A model generated the notes under the pieces. The model saw nothing but the letters and a program-made list of their open reading frames with translations, was not told where the DNA came from and made no database searches. From UBA2705 sp963977125 (GTDB lineage: Bacteria > Pseudomonadota > Alphaproteobacteria > Micavibrionales > Micavibrionaceae): a DNA stretch of 64,000 nucleotides. The position numbers and the translations under genes are program-made. Location of the stretch: positions 1 through 64,000 of the forward strand of contig CAXBNJ010000007.1 in NCBI GenBank assembly GCA_963977125.1. Reading direction: 5' to 3'. Below, piece after piece: positions 8,231 to 17,565 of the stretch; within the stretch, counting starts at the first letter, position 1; every line of letters begins with the position of its first letter.

Positions 8231-9283
8231 ATGGCAAAAGACGAAGAAAAAGCACCAGTCATAATCATTAAAAAGATTAAAAAAGGCGGCGGCGGTCACC
8301 ATGGCGGCGCGTGGAAAGTGGCTTATGCCGATTTCGTGACTGCGATGATGGCTTTTTTCTTACTCTTATGGTTGCTCAATGTAACAACCGATGAAATGAA
8401 ATCAAAGCTCTCAGCTTTCTTTAATGACCCAACGCACCCAATCGTGTCAGATTCCGTTGCGGGCGCTGGCGGCGTTATGGGCGGCAGAACAATGACCGCT
8501 GAAGGCGCCAGAGCGCATGATAACACCCCTATAACCCCCATGGCCACACCGACACGTGGCAGACCAAAGCAAAGCGCAGGCGCAGGGGACGGCAAAGCCA
8601 AAGCCGATTTAAAGAAAATTAAGGATGCGGCCCTCAAGAAAGAATTTGATCGCCGTCAGACTGAAAAATTCAAAGATAAAAAGGCTGAACTCGAAAAAGC
8701 CATAAAAACCAATCCGCGCTTAAAAGAGCTTTCTGACAATGTTATTGTAGAGATAACCCCCGAAGGCCTAAAAATTCAAATTGTTGACCAAGAAGGCGAA
8801 GCCATGTTCCCCAGTGGCAGCGCGCGCATGTTTAATAAAACAGAAGAAATACTCGGCCTAATCTCCGAGATCATCGTTACGATGCCCAATAATCTATCGA
8901 TACGTGGTCATACCGATGCGACGGCCTATGCTTCACGCAAAAACTATTCAAACTGGGAGCTTTCTGCTGACCGCGCCAATGCCACGCGCCGCGTCTTGCT
9001 TGAGAAGCAGTACCCTATTGATAAGATCGAAAATGTTATCGGCAAAGCCGCCAAAGATCCGTTTGTCGCTGATAACCCTTCCGACCCTAAAAACCGCCGT
9101 ATATCCATTGTTCTACTCAACGAAGAATTTACCCCTTCCCCCGATGATGTATTGGAAGATGGTGAACTTGAAGATGAATCCGTGCGTGACGGCGCTTATA
9201 ATGAAGATGGCAGCCTATTTTCACCTGATGATCTACCTGATCCTGGGTATAGACCGTCTCAAGGCGACGTTGTATTCCCATAA
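8231..9283 (+). CDS. motB: Flagellar motor stator protein MotB
   Basis: Partner of MotA that anchors the stator to peptidoglycan. The 350-aa protein has a basic N-terminus with a GGGGHHGGAW segment and a single membrane helix at about 33-52. The proton-carrying Asp34 is in YADFVTAMMAFFLLLW. A charged linker follows, then an OmpA-like peptidoglycan-binding domain (about 195-300) with IRGHTDAT and NWELSADRANATRR. The C-terminal ~45 residues are very acidic (Asp/Glu-rich), an extension beyond the usual OmpA end. Asp as the ion ligand and the overall form fit a proton-driven MotB. Confidence 0.97.
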   Translation: MAKDEEKAPVIIIKKIKKGGGGHHGGAWKVAYADFVTAMMAFFLLLWLLNVTTDEMKSKLSAFFNDPTHPIVSDSVAGAGGVMGGRTMTAEGARAHDNTPITPMATPTRGRPKQSAGAGDGKAKADLKKIKDAALKKEFDRRQTEKFKDKKAELEKAIKTNPRLKELSDNVIVEITPEGLKIQIVDQEGEAMFPSGSARMFNKTEEILGLISEIIVTMPNNLSIRGHTDATAYASRKNYSNWELSADRANATRRVLLEKQYPIDKIENVIGKAAKDPFVADNPSDPKNRRISIVLLNEEFTPSPDDVLEDGELEDESVRDGAYNEDGSLFSPDDLPDPGYRPSQGDVVFP

Positions 9284-9288
9284 TTAAA

Positions 9289-9317
9289 TTGACATAAAAA
9301 CAGGCTGGTGCTATAAA
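9289..9317 (+). promoter_or_regulatory. Sigma70-type promoter for the 9358 gene
   Basis: TTGACA (9289-9294), a 17-base spacer, and TATAAA (9312-9317). This is close to consensus and starts a few bases after the motB stop, so the downstream unknown gene can be transcribed independently of motAB. Confidence 0.8.
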
Positions 9318-9357
9318 TCCCTTTGCAATACTTAAATGCACATGGAGTTTATGGGTG

Positions 9358-9996
9358 ATGAGCACTGATTTAAAAAAAGATTTCTACCGTCAAACCATCC
9401 GCTTTATGGTCGTGCCCGAATATGGCGGCAAGCCAGAGCAGGAAACTTATTTCTACGATCAGATTACCAGCTATGCCGATTACACAGCGCCACGCGCGCC
9501 AAATAAAGGCGACACTGGCGCACGCGCCTATATATTGCTCAAACACAAAGCCACAACGAATAACGCATTATTCCCAACAAAAAAGCGTTTTGTTACCCAT
9601 AGCCAAACTGAATTAGAGGATATGTTTAGCGAAGCTGAATATAAGATTGAGCGTAGAAAGCCCTTTGAAATACAGCAAACATCAAATATCCGCCTTGATT
9701 TTCTGCGTGCTTCATTTCAGCTCTCCATTGTTGAGAACCCCGGCTATGATAGCCCGCCCGTGAATGAAACATTTTTTTACGATCAATTGGTCGGGCACGG
9801 CCCTTATGACAGCATTCAAGTACGGGGTAACCGCCCGCAAGCTTTAGCCTATATACGGTTAAAAAATGATGGCTGTTTTGGCACGCGCAAATGCTATGTC
9901 ATGCAAAGTGAAGATGAGCTACAAGCATTATTTAAAGGCGCTGAAGATGAAATTGAAAGCAAAGCTATCGGCCTATTGCACCAATTAAGCTTATAA
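9358..9996 (+). CDS. Unknown protein with an internally duplicated domain
   Basis: A 212-aa soluble protein I do not recognise. It consists of two similar halves of about 95 residues. Each half has a (E)T(Y/F)FYDQ(I/L) motif, then an A(Y)I(L/R)LK strand, then a basic K(R/C) turn, and ends with a short helix E(L/D)..(M/L)F..AE..IE. The first FYDQ is near residue 31 and the second near 141. No signal peptide, membrane segment or catalytic signature is visible. The ATG at 9358 has GGAG ten bases upstream; a GTG one codon earlier is unlikely. It has its own near-consensus promoter and is followed 20 bases later by another unknown gene. Confidence 0.85.
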   Translation: MSTDLKKDFYRQTIRFMVVPEYGGKPEQETYFYDQITSYADYTAPRAPNKGDTGARAYILLKHKATTNNALFPTKKRFVTHSQTELEDMFSEAEYKIERRKPFEIQQTSNIRLDFLRASFQLSIVENPGYDSPPVNETFFYDQLVGHGPYDSIQVRGNRPQALAYIRLKNDGCFGTRKCYVMQSEDELQALFKGAEDEIESKAIGLLHQLSL

Positions 9997-10016
9997 TAGT
10001 AGCATAAGAGAATAAA

Positions 10017-10355
10017 ATGGATCAGAGCCCCGAACTCATTAAATTAATCAGCGGTATATTCAACACGGCTGTGCATTTAAGAACGTTATCTTATAGCGAT
10101 ACACCTGAGAGGGATATAATTATTCAAGACTTTAATGATATTGCCTTGATTACAGATAATGACAGCATTTTTAATACAAAAAAACAAGGCAAAGAAACGG
10201 TGAAATATTACGTTGATGGCTCAAACGTAGAAATGAAAGATGGGACCCTGCACCGCGTCCTTCAAACGCCGAAAGACATTCAGGCCAAGATTGACACCCT
10301 CAAAGCAGAAAACAAAGCCACACTAAAACAGCTCGGCATTCGCCTCATCATTTAA
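10017..10355 (+). CDS. Hypothetical protein
   Basis: A 112-aa protein of unknown function. It is probably co-transcribed with the duplicated-domain gene 20 bases upstream. The pattern of strands (DFNDIALITDND, VKYYVDGSNVEMKDGTLHRV) followed by a charged terminal helix (PKDIQAKIDTLKAENKA) loosely resembles one half of that upstream protein, so it may be a single-domain relative; this is inference. Its stop codon directly abuts the stop of the convergent AAA+ gene (10355/10356). Confidence 0.7.
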   Translation: MDQSPELIKLISGIFNTAVHLRTLSYSDTPERDIIIQDFNDIALITDNDSIFNTKKQGKETVKYYVDGSNVEMKDGTLHRVLQTPKDIQAKIDTLKAENKATLKQLGIRLII

Positions 10356-12377
10356 TTAATCATCTTTCTTTGATGATAAAAATGTTACATTGCCGTCATT
10401 AATGGTCTCTGGCACGTAAATATCCTGCTTCACAATAGTTTGTAAATCAGCGTTTTCCAGATCAAAGCTGCCCTCAGCCAGACGCTGTGCTTGTTTGACC
10501 AACATACGCTCAAACATATCGCGCACGCCGCGTGCGTTTGATTTATGGAACTCACCAAGGCGGTGCGCACGATGTAGAACTTTATGCAGAAGCGATGTGG
10601 CTTCTTCATCTAAATTCAGTTCATATTGCTTACAAAACTGCTCATAGACAGCATAAAGCTGTTCGTTATCCATGGGCTTAAAGTCCAGCTCATGCTTAAA
10701 GCGTGATTTAAGACCGGGGTTAGAAATCATGAAATTGACCATTTCATCTTTATAGCCCGCCGCAATAACCAACATGTCACCACGGTTATCTTCCATATAT
10801 TTATTAATTGTATCAATGGCTTCTTGGCCAAAATCATTAGCAGATTCTGAATTGCTAAGCATATAGGCTTCATCAAGGAAGAAGATACCACCCTTCGCTG
10901 CTTTTAATGCCTTAGACGTCATATTCGCCGTCCAACCAACATATTCACCAACGATATCATGGCGTGATACATCAATCACATGACCAGAATCCAGATAACC
11001 AATTTCCCACAAAATATCACCAATTAAGCGTGCAACGGTGGTTTTACCTGTACCTGGCGGTCCAGCAAACACCATATGCATACCCACAGGAATTTCTGGC
11101 AAGCCTTTGGTTACACGCATGCGGTTAAGCTGTACGAGGTTAACAATAGAGCGCACTTCTTGCTTAATATGCCCAAGGCCAACAAGTTGATCTAACGGCT
11201 TGAAAATCTCGTCTATTTTATCTTTGGTTAGAGGATCAAGGCGCACTTTTGGTGAACGACGATCCGCTTTAAATATGTCGTCTTCTTTTCCACGAAGATC
11301 ATACTCATCTTCTCCATTATATTCTCTGATCTCGATTTTAGCATTGGGATCAAGGAATATCGCCATCGGGTCAAAAATATCATGCTCATCAATAACCACC
11401 ACAGGCTTCTGCGCTGCATCATCTGCAGATTCACTATTTTGCTTATTGGCATTGGCGTTGGTATTGCGATTGCTTTTACAAAAATCCAATGCGGGAGAGC
11501 CGCCTTCGAACAAGGAATCAATATCCAGATTCTTAACGTCTTCTTGTAAGCGCTGATACCATTCTTCATTGGTCATGCTTAAAAATTGTGAGCAATATTT
11601 CTTGGCTGTGTCGTTCTTTTCAGCGGCTTTAAATACAAGGCAGCGCCCTGTATGGCCGTTTTGTACAACGCCCCAACCATTAATATACATGCAGCCTAAA
11701 TGATAGAGTATTTCATATTTCAAATGGGGCTTATCTAAAGCTTCCTCGCCTAAGGCAACGCAGCGTTCATAAGCTTTGCGATAAAGGGCGTAAGACTTCT
11801 TACCGTCTTTTTCTATGCCCTCAATATCACCTTTAAAATGCGCGTGGGCTTTAAAGGCCAAAGCTTCGGGCAAGTTCGCCGCCAAAGCAACATCCAAATA
11901 CTTCATAGCCTCAGAATGATTTTCGATTATGCGATAAAAACTCGCAAGGTAATACGCCGCATAAGGCGTTGTTGTATTCTCAATTAAAATATTTAAATGA
12001 TTTTCAACATCATCACGGTAGCTCTCCGGGTCAAAATCATAACCATATTTGTTTATATATAAGTTCATCAGTAAAAAATCCGCGCGCACATAATGTGCAT
12101 CCGATGCACGGATCAAGCTATTTTCTGCTTCCGTAATATCATGGGGGAGATGCGGCGCTTTGTTTAAGATAAGCTCAGCATAACGCGTCAGCACTTTTGG
12201 ATCTGTTGTTGCATCAGCTAAACGGCGAATTTCGCCGACAACACGCACTTTTTCAGAGATATAATTTTCAATTTTTTGTTCACGTAAATAGGCCACATCA
12301 GACAGCAAACAAAGATGCTCATAAAGATCATCAAAGCTTTTTATTGGATCGCTAAGGTCTGCACTGATTGTTTTCAT
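10356..12377 (-). CDS. AAA+ ATPase of the CbbX/SpoVK/EccA type with N-terminal Sel1/TPR-like repeats
   Basis: A 673-aa protein. Residues about 95-265 form helical repeats of Sel1/TPR type (AAYYLASFYRI, LGCMYINGWGVVQN). A polar, Asn-rich linker follows at about 300-325, and then a CbbX-type AAA+ domain from about 385. It has Walker A GPPGTGKTT at 439-447, Walker B GGIFFLDEA at 497-505, the pore-loop region GEYVGWT, and a sensor/arginine-finger segment SNPGLKSRF at 553-561. The order repeats-then-CbbX-type AAA+ matches EccA of type VII secretion, but no ESX genes and no Rubisco genes are nearby. Likely a cytosolic remodelling ATPase; the substrate is unknown. Its stop abuts the convergent unknown gene. 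Confidence 0.85.
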   Translation of the reverse strand: MKTISADLSDPIKSFDDLYEHLCLLSDVAYLREQKIENYISEKVRVVGEIRRLADATTDPKVLTRYAELILNKAPHLPHDITEAENSLIRASDAHYVRADFLLMNLYINKYGYDFDPESYRDDVENHLNILIENTTTPYAAYYLASFYRIIENHSEAMKYLDVALAANLPEALAFKAHAHFKGDIEGIEKDGKKSYALYRKAYERCVALGEEALDKPHLKYEILYHLGCMYINGWGVVQNGHTGRCLVFKAAEKNDTAKKYCSQFLSMTNEEWYQRLQEDVKNLDIDSLFEGGSPALDFCKSNRNTNANANKQNSESADDAAQKPVVVIDEHDIFDPMAIFLDPNAKIEIREYNGEDEYDLRGKEDDIFKADRRSPKVRLDPLTKDKIDEIFKPLDQLVGLGHIKQEVRSIVNLVQLNRMRVTKGLPEIPVGMHMVFAGPPGTGKTTVARLIGDILWEIGYLDSGHVIDVSRHDIVGEYVGWTANMTSKALKAAKGGIFFLDEAYMLSNSESANDFGQEAIDTINKYMEDNRGDMLVIAAGYKDEMVNFMISNPGLKSRFKHELDFKPMDNEQLYAVYEQFCKQYELNLDEEATSLLHKVLHRAHRLGEFHKSNARGVRDMFERMLVKQAQRLAEGSFDLENADLQTIVKQDIYVPETINDGNVTFLSSKKDD

Positions 12378-12503
12378 GGTTTCTCCCTGATATCTACGTA
12401 TTGATGTATTGAGCTATTGCTTTGTATAAGCTTATGCAAATATATGATTTGTAAGAGTCTATTATGCACTACTCACATATATGCCTACAAACTTAATTGA
12501 TAA

Positions 12504-12538
12504 ACCCATGATTCATATAAGTTAATAAAATCATGGGT
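12504..12538 (-). terminator. Inverted repeat between parC and the AAA+ gene, probable terminator
   Basis: Perfect 10-base arms ACCCATGATT (12504-12513) and AATCATGGGT (12529-12538) with a 15-base AT-rich loop, starting 7 bases after the parC stop. The downstream T-tract on the minus strand is weak, so an operator for the AAA+ gene is an alternative. Confidence 0.5.
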
Positions 12539-12545
12539 CAATCCA

Positions 12546-14780
12546 TCAACCAAATTTATTATTCTTAGGGAAACCATTGGGCGGCAGGCGCCCTGCGCTT
12601 GCGCGCTTGCCTATCCACGGCATGGTGTCGTCCAAACTTGTCTCACCCGCGCCATAGCGATAGCGTAATTTTGCCTCAGCATTAAAGGTTTTAATATCAC
12701 TCAGCCCGCCATCTTTATAACGCTGAATAATCACGCCTTTACCTTTGCCCATTTCTGGCAGTTCATCCATGCCGAAAATTAACATTTTACGGTTCTCACC
12801 AATCACAGCGACGCTGTCATCATCGGCGTTAATCTCTTGGCATATTTGGGCTTTTATCGGCAATTTACAGTTCAAGACAAGCTTACCGCCACGTGTCGAA
12901 GCCATAAGGTCAACTGAATTAACAATAAAGCCACGCCCATCGGTGGAAGCCACAACATATTTGGTATCTGGCTTATAGATGATTAAATCGACAACATCGA
13001 CATCGGTAGGAATATCCTGCATCAAACGAACAGGCTCACCAAAGCCACGCCCTGATGGCAGCTTATCACCGCCAATCGTGTAAAAACGACCATTAGACGC
13101 ATAGACCAAAATTTTATCAGTGGTTTGCGCTTCTAAAAGAAGATGCAGCTTATCACCATCTTTGAATTTAAGATCATCGGCGACAACATTATGCCCCTTC
13201 ATCGCGCGTATCCAGCCTTTATCAGAATAGACAATCGTGATCGGCTCTTTTTCGATCATAGCTTGGTCTAAATCTTCAATTGCAACAAGCGCAGGCGGGC
13301 TACCTATATCTGTGCGGCGCGCACCTAAGGCGGTGTTCAAGCCATAAGCTTTTTTCAGATCTTTGATTTCTTTAGTGATCTCGGCCCATTGTTCGCTTTC
13401 TGATGCGATTAATGCTTGCAACGCGTCACGCTCAGCGCTCAACGCATCAAGCTCTGTGCGCATTTCAATTTCTTCGAGCTTACGCAAAGAGCGTAATTTC
13501 ATGTTCAGAACCGCTTCAGCCTGTACATCAGTTAGGCCAAAAGCCGCCATTAATTCTGGCTTCGGGTCATCACCTTCACGGATGATGCGAATAACTTCAT
13601 CAATGTTCAGATAAACAATCAGATAGCCTTCTAAAATTTCAAGGCGGGTTAGTACTTTAGCCAGGCGATTACTCGCGCGGCGCACCAGCACCACTTGGCG
13701 GTGATTAAGGAATGAGCGTAGAACTTCTTTAATGTTCATCACGCGCGGGCGCAAGCCCTCTTCTAGCACGTTCAAATTCAACGATGCACGGGATTCCAAA
13801 TCACTGTGGCGGAATAGCGCCTCCATTAACAAACCCGGTTCAACATTGCGGTTTTTCGGTACAATAACAACGCGAACATCTTCGGCTGATTCATCACGTA
13901 TATCATCCAAAAGCGGGACTTTTTTATTGTAAATCAAATCAGCGATTTTCTCAATTAAACGCGCTTTTTGAACTTGGTAAGGAATTTCAGTGACAACAAT
14001 CTGATATTGACCTTGCTTAAGGTCTTCAACTTCCCAGCGTGCGCGCACGCGGAACGAGCCACGACCCGTTTCATAAGCCTTAACCATCGCATCCTTGTCT
14101 TCGACCAATATACCCCCCGTTGGGAAGTCAGGGCCTTTGACATGCTGGCAAATCTCAGCGATTGTCGCGTCTTTTTTCAACATCAACAACATCGCATCGC
14201 TAAGTTCCGCAACGTTATGCGGCGGAATAGATGTCGCCATACCCACAGCAATACCGGTCGCGCCATTGGCAAGTAAGTTCGGGAAAGCCGCTGGAAGAAC
14301 GGTCGGCTCTTCAGTTTCACCGTCATAAGTGAAGCGATAATCAACAGCATTTTCATCAATGCCATTGAGCATACGAATAGCTGTATCAGTCAAACGCGCT
14401 TCGGTGTAACGCATAGCAGCCGCATTATCACCATCAATATTACCAAAGTTACCTTGCCCATCAACAAGCGGATAACGTAGCGAGAAATCTTGTGCTAAGC
14501 GTACCATCGCATCATAAACAGATTGGTCACCATGCGGGTGGTATTGCCCAATAACATCACCGACAACACGCGCTGATTTTTTAGGCTGAAGTTCTGGGCG
14601 CAAGCGTAAACGATACATCGCATAGAGCAAACGTCTATGCACAGGCTTCATACCATCACGCACATCTGGCAGCGAGCGCGACATAATCGTCGATAGGGCA
14701 TAAGACAAATAACGCTCAGAGAGCACTTTGCTCATTGGCTCGTCTACAACTGATAGCTCTTTTTCTTCTTCGCTACTCAT
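12546..14780 (-). CDS. parC: DNA topoisomerase IV subunit A
   Basis: Breakage-rejoining subunit of topoisomerase IV, which decatenates daughter chromosomes. In this 744-aa protein the N-terminal domain has RDGMKPVHRRLLYAMY and the active-site Tyr125 in AAMRYTEARL. A GyrA-box (QRRGGKG) is absent from the C-terminal domain, which separates it from GyrA at 58.9-61.6 kb. In the quinolone-contact region (GQYHPHGDQSVYDAMV) the position of E. coli ParC Ser80 is Gln86, as I recall for other alphaproteobacterial ParC. It lies downstream of recO on the same strand, a conserved pairing. parE is not in the window. Confidence 0.95.
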   Translation of the reverse strand: MSSEEEKELSVVDEPMSKVLSERYLSYALSTIMSRSLPDVRDGMKPVHRRLLYAMYRLRLRPELQPKKSARVVGDVIGQYHPHGDQSVYDAMVRLAQDFSLRYPLVDGQGNFGNIDGDNAAAMRYTEARLTDTAIRMLNGIDENAVDYRFTYDGETEEPTVLPAAFPNLLANGATGIAVGMATSIPPHNVAELSDAMLLMLKKDATIAEICQHVKGPDFPTGGILVEDKDAMVKAYETGRGSFRVRARWEVEDLKQGQYQIVVTEIPYQVQKARLIEKIADLIYNKKVPLLDDIRDESAEDVRVVIVPKNRNVEPGLLMEALFRHSDLESRASLNLNVLEEGLRPRVMNIKEVLRSFLNHRQVVLVRRASNRLAKVLTRLEILEGYLIVYLNIDEVIRIIREGDDPKPELMAAFGLTDVQAEAVLNMKLRSLRKLEEIEMRTELDALSAERDALQALIASESEQWAEITKEIKDLKKAYGLNTALGARRTDIGSPPALVAIEDLDQAMIEKEPITIVYSDKGWIRAMKGHNVVADDLKFKDGDKLHLLLEAQTTDKILVYASNGRFYTIGGDKLPSGRGFGEPVRLMQDIPTDVDVVDLIIYKPDTKYVVASTDGRGFIVNSVDLMASTRGGKLVLNCKLPIKAQICQEINADDDSVAVIGENRKMLIFGMDELPEMGKGKGVIIQRYKDGGLSDIKTFNAEAKLRYRYGAGETSLDDTMPWIGKRASAGRLPPNGFPKNNKFG

Positions 14781-14905
14781 TTTCTACTCTCTATCTTTTT
14801 AATCTTTTTATTTATCGCTATGAGATTCGGCCTATAATACCGCTCTCCCCTTTAAGAAACCTAGTCGGCTCCTCAAGTCATGCGCTTTAAAAAGCGGCGC
14901 AATGC

Positions 14906-15664
14906 TTATTCAATTTCATCTAACCCTATATATTTGGCAAATCTAGCGGCAAATCGCAAGCGTGCAGGTGGAATTCCTTGCGAATGCTGTGCAAAAACCC
15001 GATTTTCGAAGAAATACCCCGTCATTTTGATGCCCGTATAGATATCTGCGTCTGAGCCGAGCAAATTATGACTTTGCGAACGGCGCTTCAAAAACTCCGG
15101 CAAAGCTAATAATTTATCTTTATACAGCTCGCCTTTCTCTAAACTCACCGCGCAGCCTGATTTCGGGCTCATATAGGCAATATCTTCAAATGCCCCACCG
15201 CCTGCGCAGCGTGATAAATCAAGACCGAAGCCCAGCTCACGCAGCAGCGCCATTTCCCAGACAACATAGGATACGCCCCAATGATCTTCTGACAGCGCAT
15301 CAATCAATGCCAAAAAGCCATGATATAGCCCTGCATGACCATCCCGATCAGGCAAAGCCAAATCACATAAAGCGCAAGCGGATTGTAAAGCGGAGAGTTT
15401 TAAAGGTTCGTTTAACAAGCCTGACGCCCCTGCGCCGCCGGCAGGTTCTAGCGTAAAGCGCCCCAGTTGATCGCTGGTGCGTGCCTGCCAAGAAAGCTCC
15501 ACATGTGCCCCCGCTTCGACCAGAGCGCGGTTACGCTTGGACAATGCGCCGTTAACATAGCCTTTTTGTCGGCCATGCATTTCCGTTAGACATGAAACCA
15601 CAGCACCGCTTTCGCCATGCTGCCGCGCCGAGAGTATTATGCCGTGATCATCCCAATTTTCCAT
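14906..15664 (-). CDS. recO: DNA repair protein RecO
   Basis: RecFOR-pathway mediator that helps load RecA on SSB-coated DNA. From the ATG at 15664 the 252-aa protein begins with the family start (MENWDDHGIILSARQHGESGAVVSCLTE) in an OB fold. A helical C-terminal domain follows with LCDLALPDRDGHAGLYHGFLALID and a Cys-containing region (LDLSRCAGGGAFED..YMSPKSGCAVS). The frame runs 12 codons further upstream but the conserved start is at 15664. Conserved recO-parC order. Confidence 0.93.
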   Translation of the reverse strand: MENWDDHGIILSARQHGESGAVVSCLTEMHGRQKGYVNGALSKRNRALVEAGAHVELSWQARTSDQLGRFTLEPAGGAGASGLLNEPLKLSALQSACALCDLALPDRDGHAGLYHGFLALIDALSEDHWGVSYVVWEMALLRELGFGLDLSRCAGGGAFEDIAYMSPKSGCAVSLEKGELYKDKLLALPEFLKRRSQSHNLLGSDADIYTGIKMTGYFFENRVFAQHSQGIPPARLRFAARFAKYIGLDEIE

Positions 15665-15869
15665 GAAGACGATTATGCGCAGCCATTCCCCTGCGGTCAA
15701 TAATGCGCTATTATAATCGGTCGGTTAATAAACAATAATGCGACACGCACTTACGATACGCCTACACCATTACAGCGGTTTATTATTTAATAACAAGCAC
15801 ATAAACAAGAAACTTAATCTCAAAAATTAAACATAAAGAAACGGCTAAAGACAAGATAAGGAACGCCCG

Positions 15870-16517
15870 ATGATCCCTCTTAAACCATTTTACCTACTCA
15901 GACACGGCCTTTCTGAAGCTAATGTCGCTGGCCTTGCCGCTGGCGGGGCAATGGACAGCCCCCTTACCGAAGAAGGCGAAAAACAGGCTTTAATCGCAGC
16001 GGAAATATTACACAAAGAAAACATGGAGATAGGGCGCATCTTTCACAGCCCAATGAAGCGCGCCCATAAAACCGCAACCCTCGCCAATACCCATCGTTCA
16101 ATCGAAATGGAGCTCGTTCCAACCTTACATGAGATCATGTTTGGTGACTGGGAAGGCCTTCTTTGGGAAGATATCGCCGAAGATTTCTTAAATCGCGTGC
16201 CGCCACCAAATGGAGAAAATGAGCAGCAACACACAACGCGCGTGCGCAGTGCCCTTGGTTACGCATTAAGCCATGAGCTAAGCGCCCCGCCACTTATCGT
16301 GGCGCATGGTGGAACATTCCATGCATTTGGCCACATGCATAATTACGCCATGCAAAGCATTAGTAACTGTCATTTACATTATTTTGAGCCATGGGCTGAA
16401 AACACAGCCATGCCATGGAAAATATTCTCCTATGAGATGACAGAAGGTAAAGTCACGCGCAGCGTCGCAACAAGCTGCCCTACCATGCAAGAGACAGGTG
16501 AATCAGCCTCTGCTTAA
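15870..16517 (+). CDS. Histidine phosphatase family protein
   Basis: A 215-aa member of the phosphoglycerate mutase-like superfamily. The catalytic RHG lies at residues 11-13 (FYLLRHGLSEAN). The second Arg segment is FHSPMKRAHKTA, the acid/base Glu is in HEIMFGDWEG, and the second catalytic His is in PLIVAHGGTFHAF. The substrate cannot be assigned from sequence. A good AAGGAA precedes the ATG. It is convergent with the DUF882 gene, with a bidirectional-looking terminator between. Confidence 0.9.
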   Translation: MIPLKPFYLLRHGLSEANVAGLAAGGAMDSPLTEEGEKQALIAAEILHKENMEIGRIFHSPMKRAHKTATLANTHRSIEMELVPTLHEIMFGDWEGLLWEDIAEDFLNRVPPPNGENEQQHTTRVRSALGYALSHELSAPPLIVAHGGTFHAFGHMHNYAMQSISNCHLHYFEPWAENTAMPWKIFSYEMTEGKVTRSVATSCPTMQETGESASA

Positions 16518-16563
16518 GCTGCCTAAGGCGACTTTAGAGCCAAAAATAGAGCGCAAACACGAT

Positions 16564-16609
16564 AAAACCGCGAGAAAGCGGCTTAATTAAGCCTCTGTTT
16601 CGCGGTTTT
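16564..16609. terminator. Bidirectional terminator between convergent genes
   Basis: Outer arms AAAACCGCGA (16564-16573) and TCGCGGTTTT (16600-16609), with a nested palindrome GGCTTAATTAAGCC (16580-16593). A T-run follows on the plus strand and the A-run on the other side provides one for the minus strand. Confidence 0.8.
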
Positions 16610-16641
16610 TGAATAGATATAATAAGAATTTAAAAGCTGAC

Positions 16642-17295
16642 TTACCAGCTCCGCACTGGGCCCGTATCTAAGTGAACGAAATTGCTGCTCGCATAAAAAC
16701 CAACACCACCCGCTTTTAAGCTTTTTGCAATATCACGCAAATGCGCGGTCGATACGCCAGGAAGACGTAAATCTATCGCCTGCCCCTTCATATGGTATGA
16801 TTTTTTAGCCACGCCGGATGATGCGCCGCGCAGCATCGCATTCGTTTTTGGTGAACGATAACCAGAGATAATTTCGAAATCATCCCCCGCTTTGCCGCTT
16901 AAACGCTTCAATGTATAAACAATATCCATCAACTGCGGATCAATTGTGTGCACGTCACCTGTACGGAAATCACGCAATACTGTGTTTACCTGATTAAGCG
17001 CACCAACTAAATATTGATCGCCAACGCGATATGCGCCTGAAAATGTCTCGCCCGTATGCAAGTTGCGGAAGTTTAGCTCACATAAGCCGCTTTCATCTTG
17101 TGGAACCGCCAAAGCGGCTTTCGGCAAAATCAAACCTGCTGTTGCAACACTTGCCGCAACTACTGATGTTTTAATAAAGCCTCGACGGCCTAAATCTAAA
17201 TTATTTGAGTTACTCGCGGTAAGAATTTTACGCGGTTGCTTTGCTGTTTCACTGTCTTGAAGGCAAGGCTCTGAACATATTAGCTTGGTCTGCAC
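16642..17295 (-). CDS. DUF882 (YcbK/MepK-like) peptidase M15-type protein, Tat-exported
   Basis: A 217-aa periplasmic protein. It has a twin-arginine signal (GRRGFIKTSVVAASVATAGLILP) at about 36-62 and a DUF882 domain from about 75. The zinc ligands of the M15/VanY-like fold are visible: His and Asp in SYHMKGQAIDLRLP and His in NFVHLDTG. GYRSPKTNAML is also typical. YcbK (MepK) in E. coli cleaves L,D-crosslinks in peptidoglycan. This fits with the L,D-transpeptidase 3 kb away, which makes such crosslinks. The N-terminal 30 residues before the Tat motif are longer than usual, so a later start is possible, but no ATG intervenes. Confidence 0.88.
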   Translation of the reverse strand: MQTKLICSEPCLQDSETAKQPRKILTASNSNNLDLGRRGFIKTSVVAASVATAGLILPKAALAVPQDESGLCELNFRNLHTGETFSGAYRVGDQYLVGALNQVNTVLRDFRTGDVHTIDPQLMDIVYTLKRLSGKAGDDFEIISGYRSPKTNAMLRGASSGVAKKSYHMKGQAIDLRLPGVSTAHLRDIAKSLKAGGVGFYASSNFVHLDTGPVRSW

Positions 17296-17499
17296 GTTTG
17301 AACTCCTATTAAATTAAGTCCTGCTTCTTATCAATTATGTCATATAATGTAAAGAAAATTCTGAATTAACTAACCAGCCAACATCTTGTCAGCCTATCCT
17401 TTATCATAGAAAAAATCCACCGCCGCATCCAGTACGAGAGGCCATCTTTCTATTTGTTTTGCACAGTTTTCATAAATTAAAAACACAGAAAGCCCATAA

Positions 17500-17535
17500 A
17501 TAACGGCGGCAAATTCATAGCATTGCCGCCGTTAT
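17500..17535 (-). terminator. Hairpin downstream of ppdK
   Basis: Perfect 13-base arms ATAACGGCGGCAA (17500-17512) and TTGCCGCCGTTAT (17523-17535) with a 10-base loop, 30 bases after the ppdK stop. The T-tract on the minus strand is short, but the stem is strong and the position is right for a terminator. Confidence 0.65.
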
Positions 17536-17565
17536 CTCCATTCATTATCACAGGCTATAAGGCCC

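Noticed and set aside
14880..14900. Short dyad CGCTTT-AA-AAAGCG after recO
   Set aside because: Stem of six bases with a two-base loop and no T-run; not a credible terminator.
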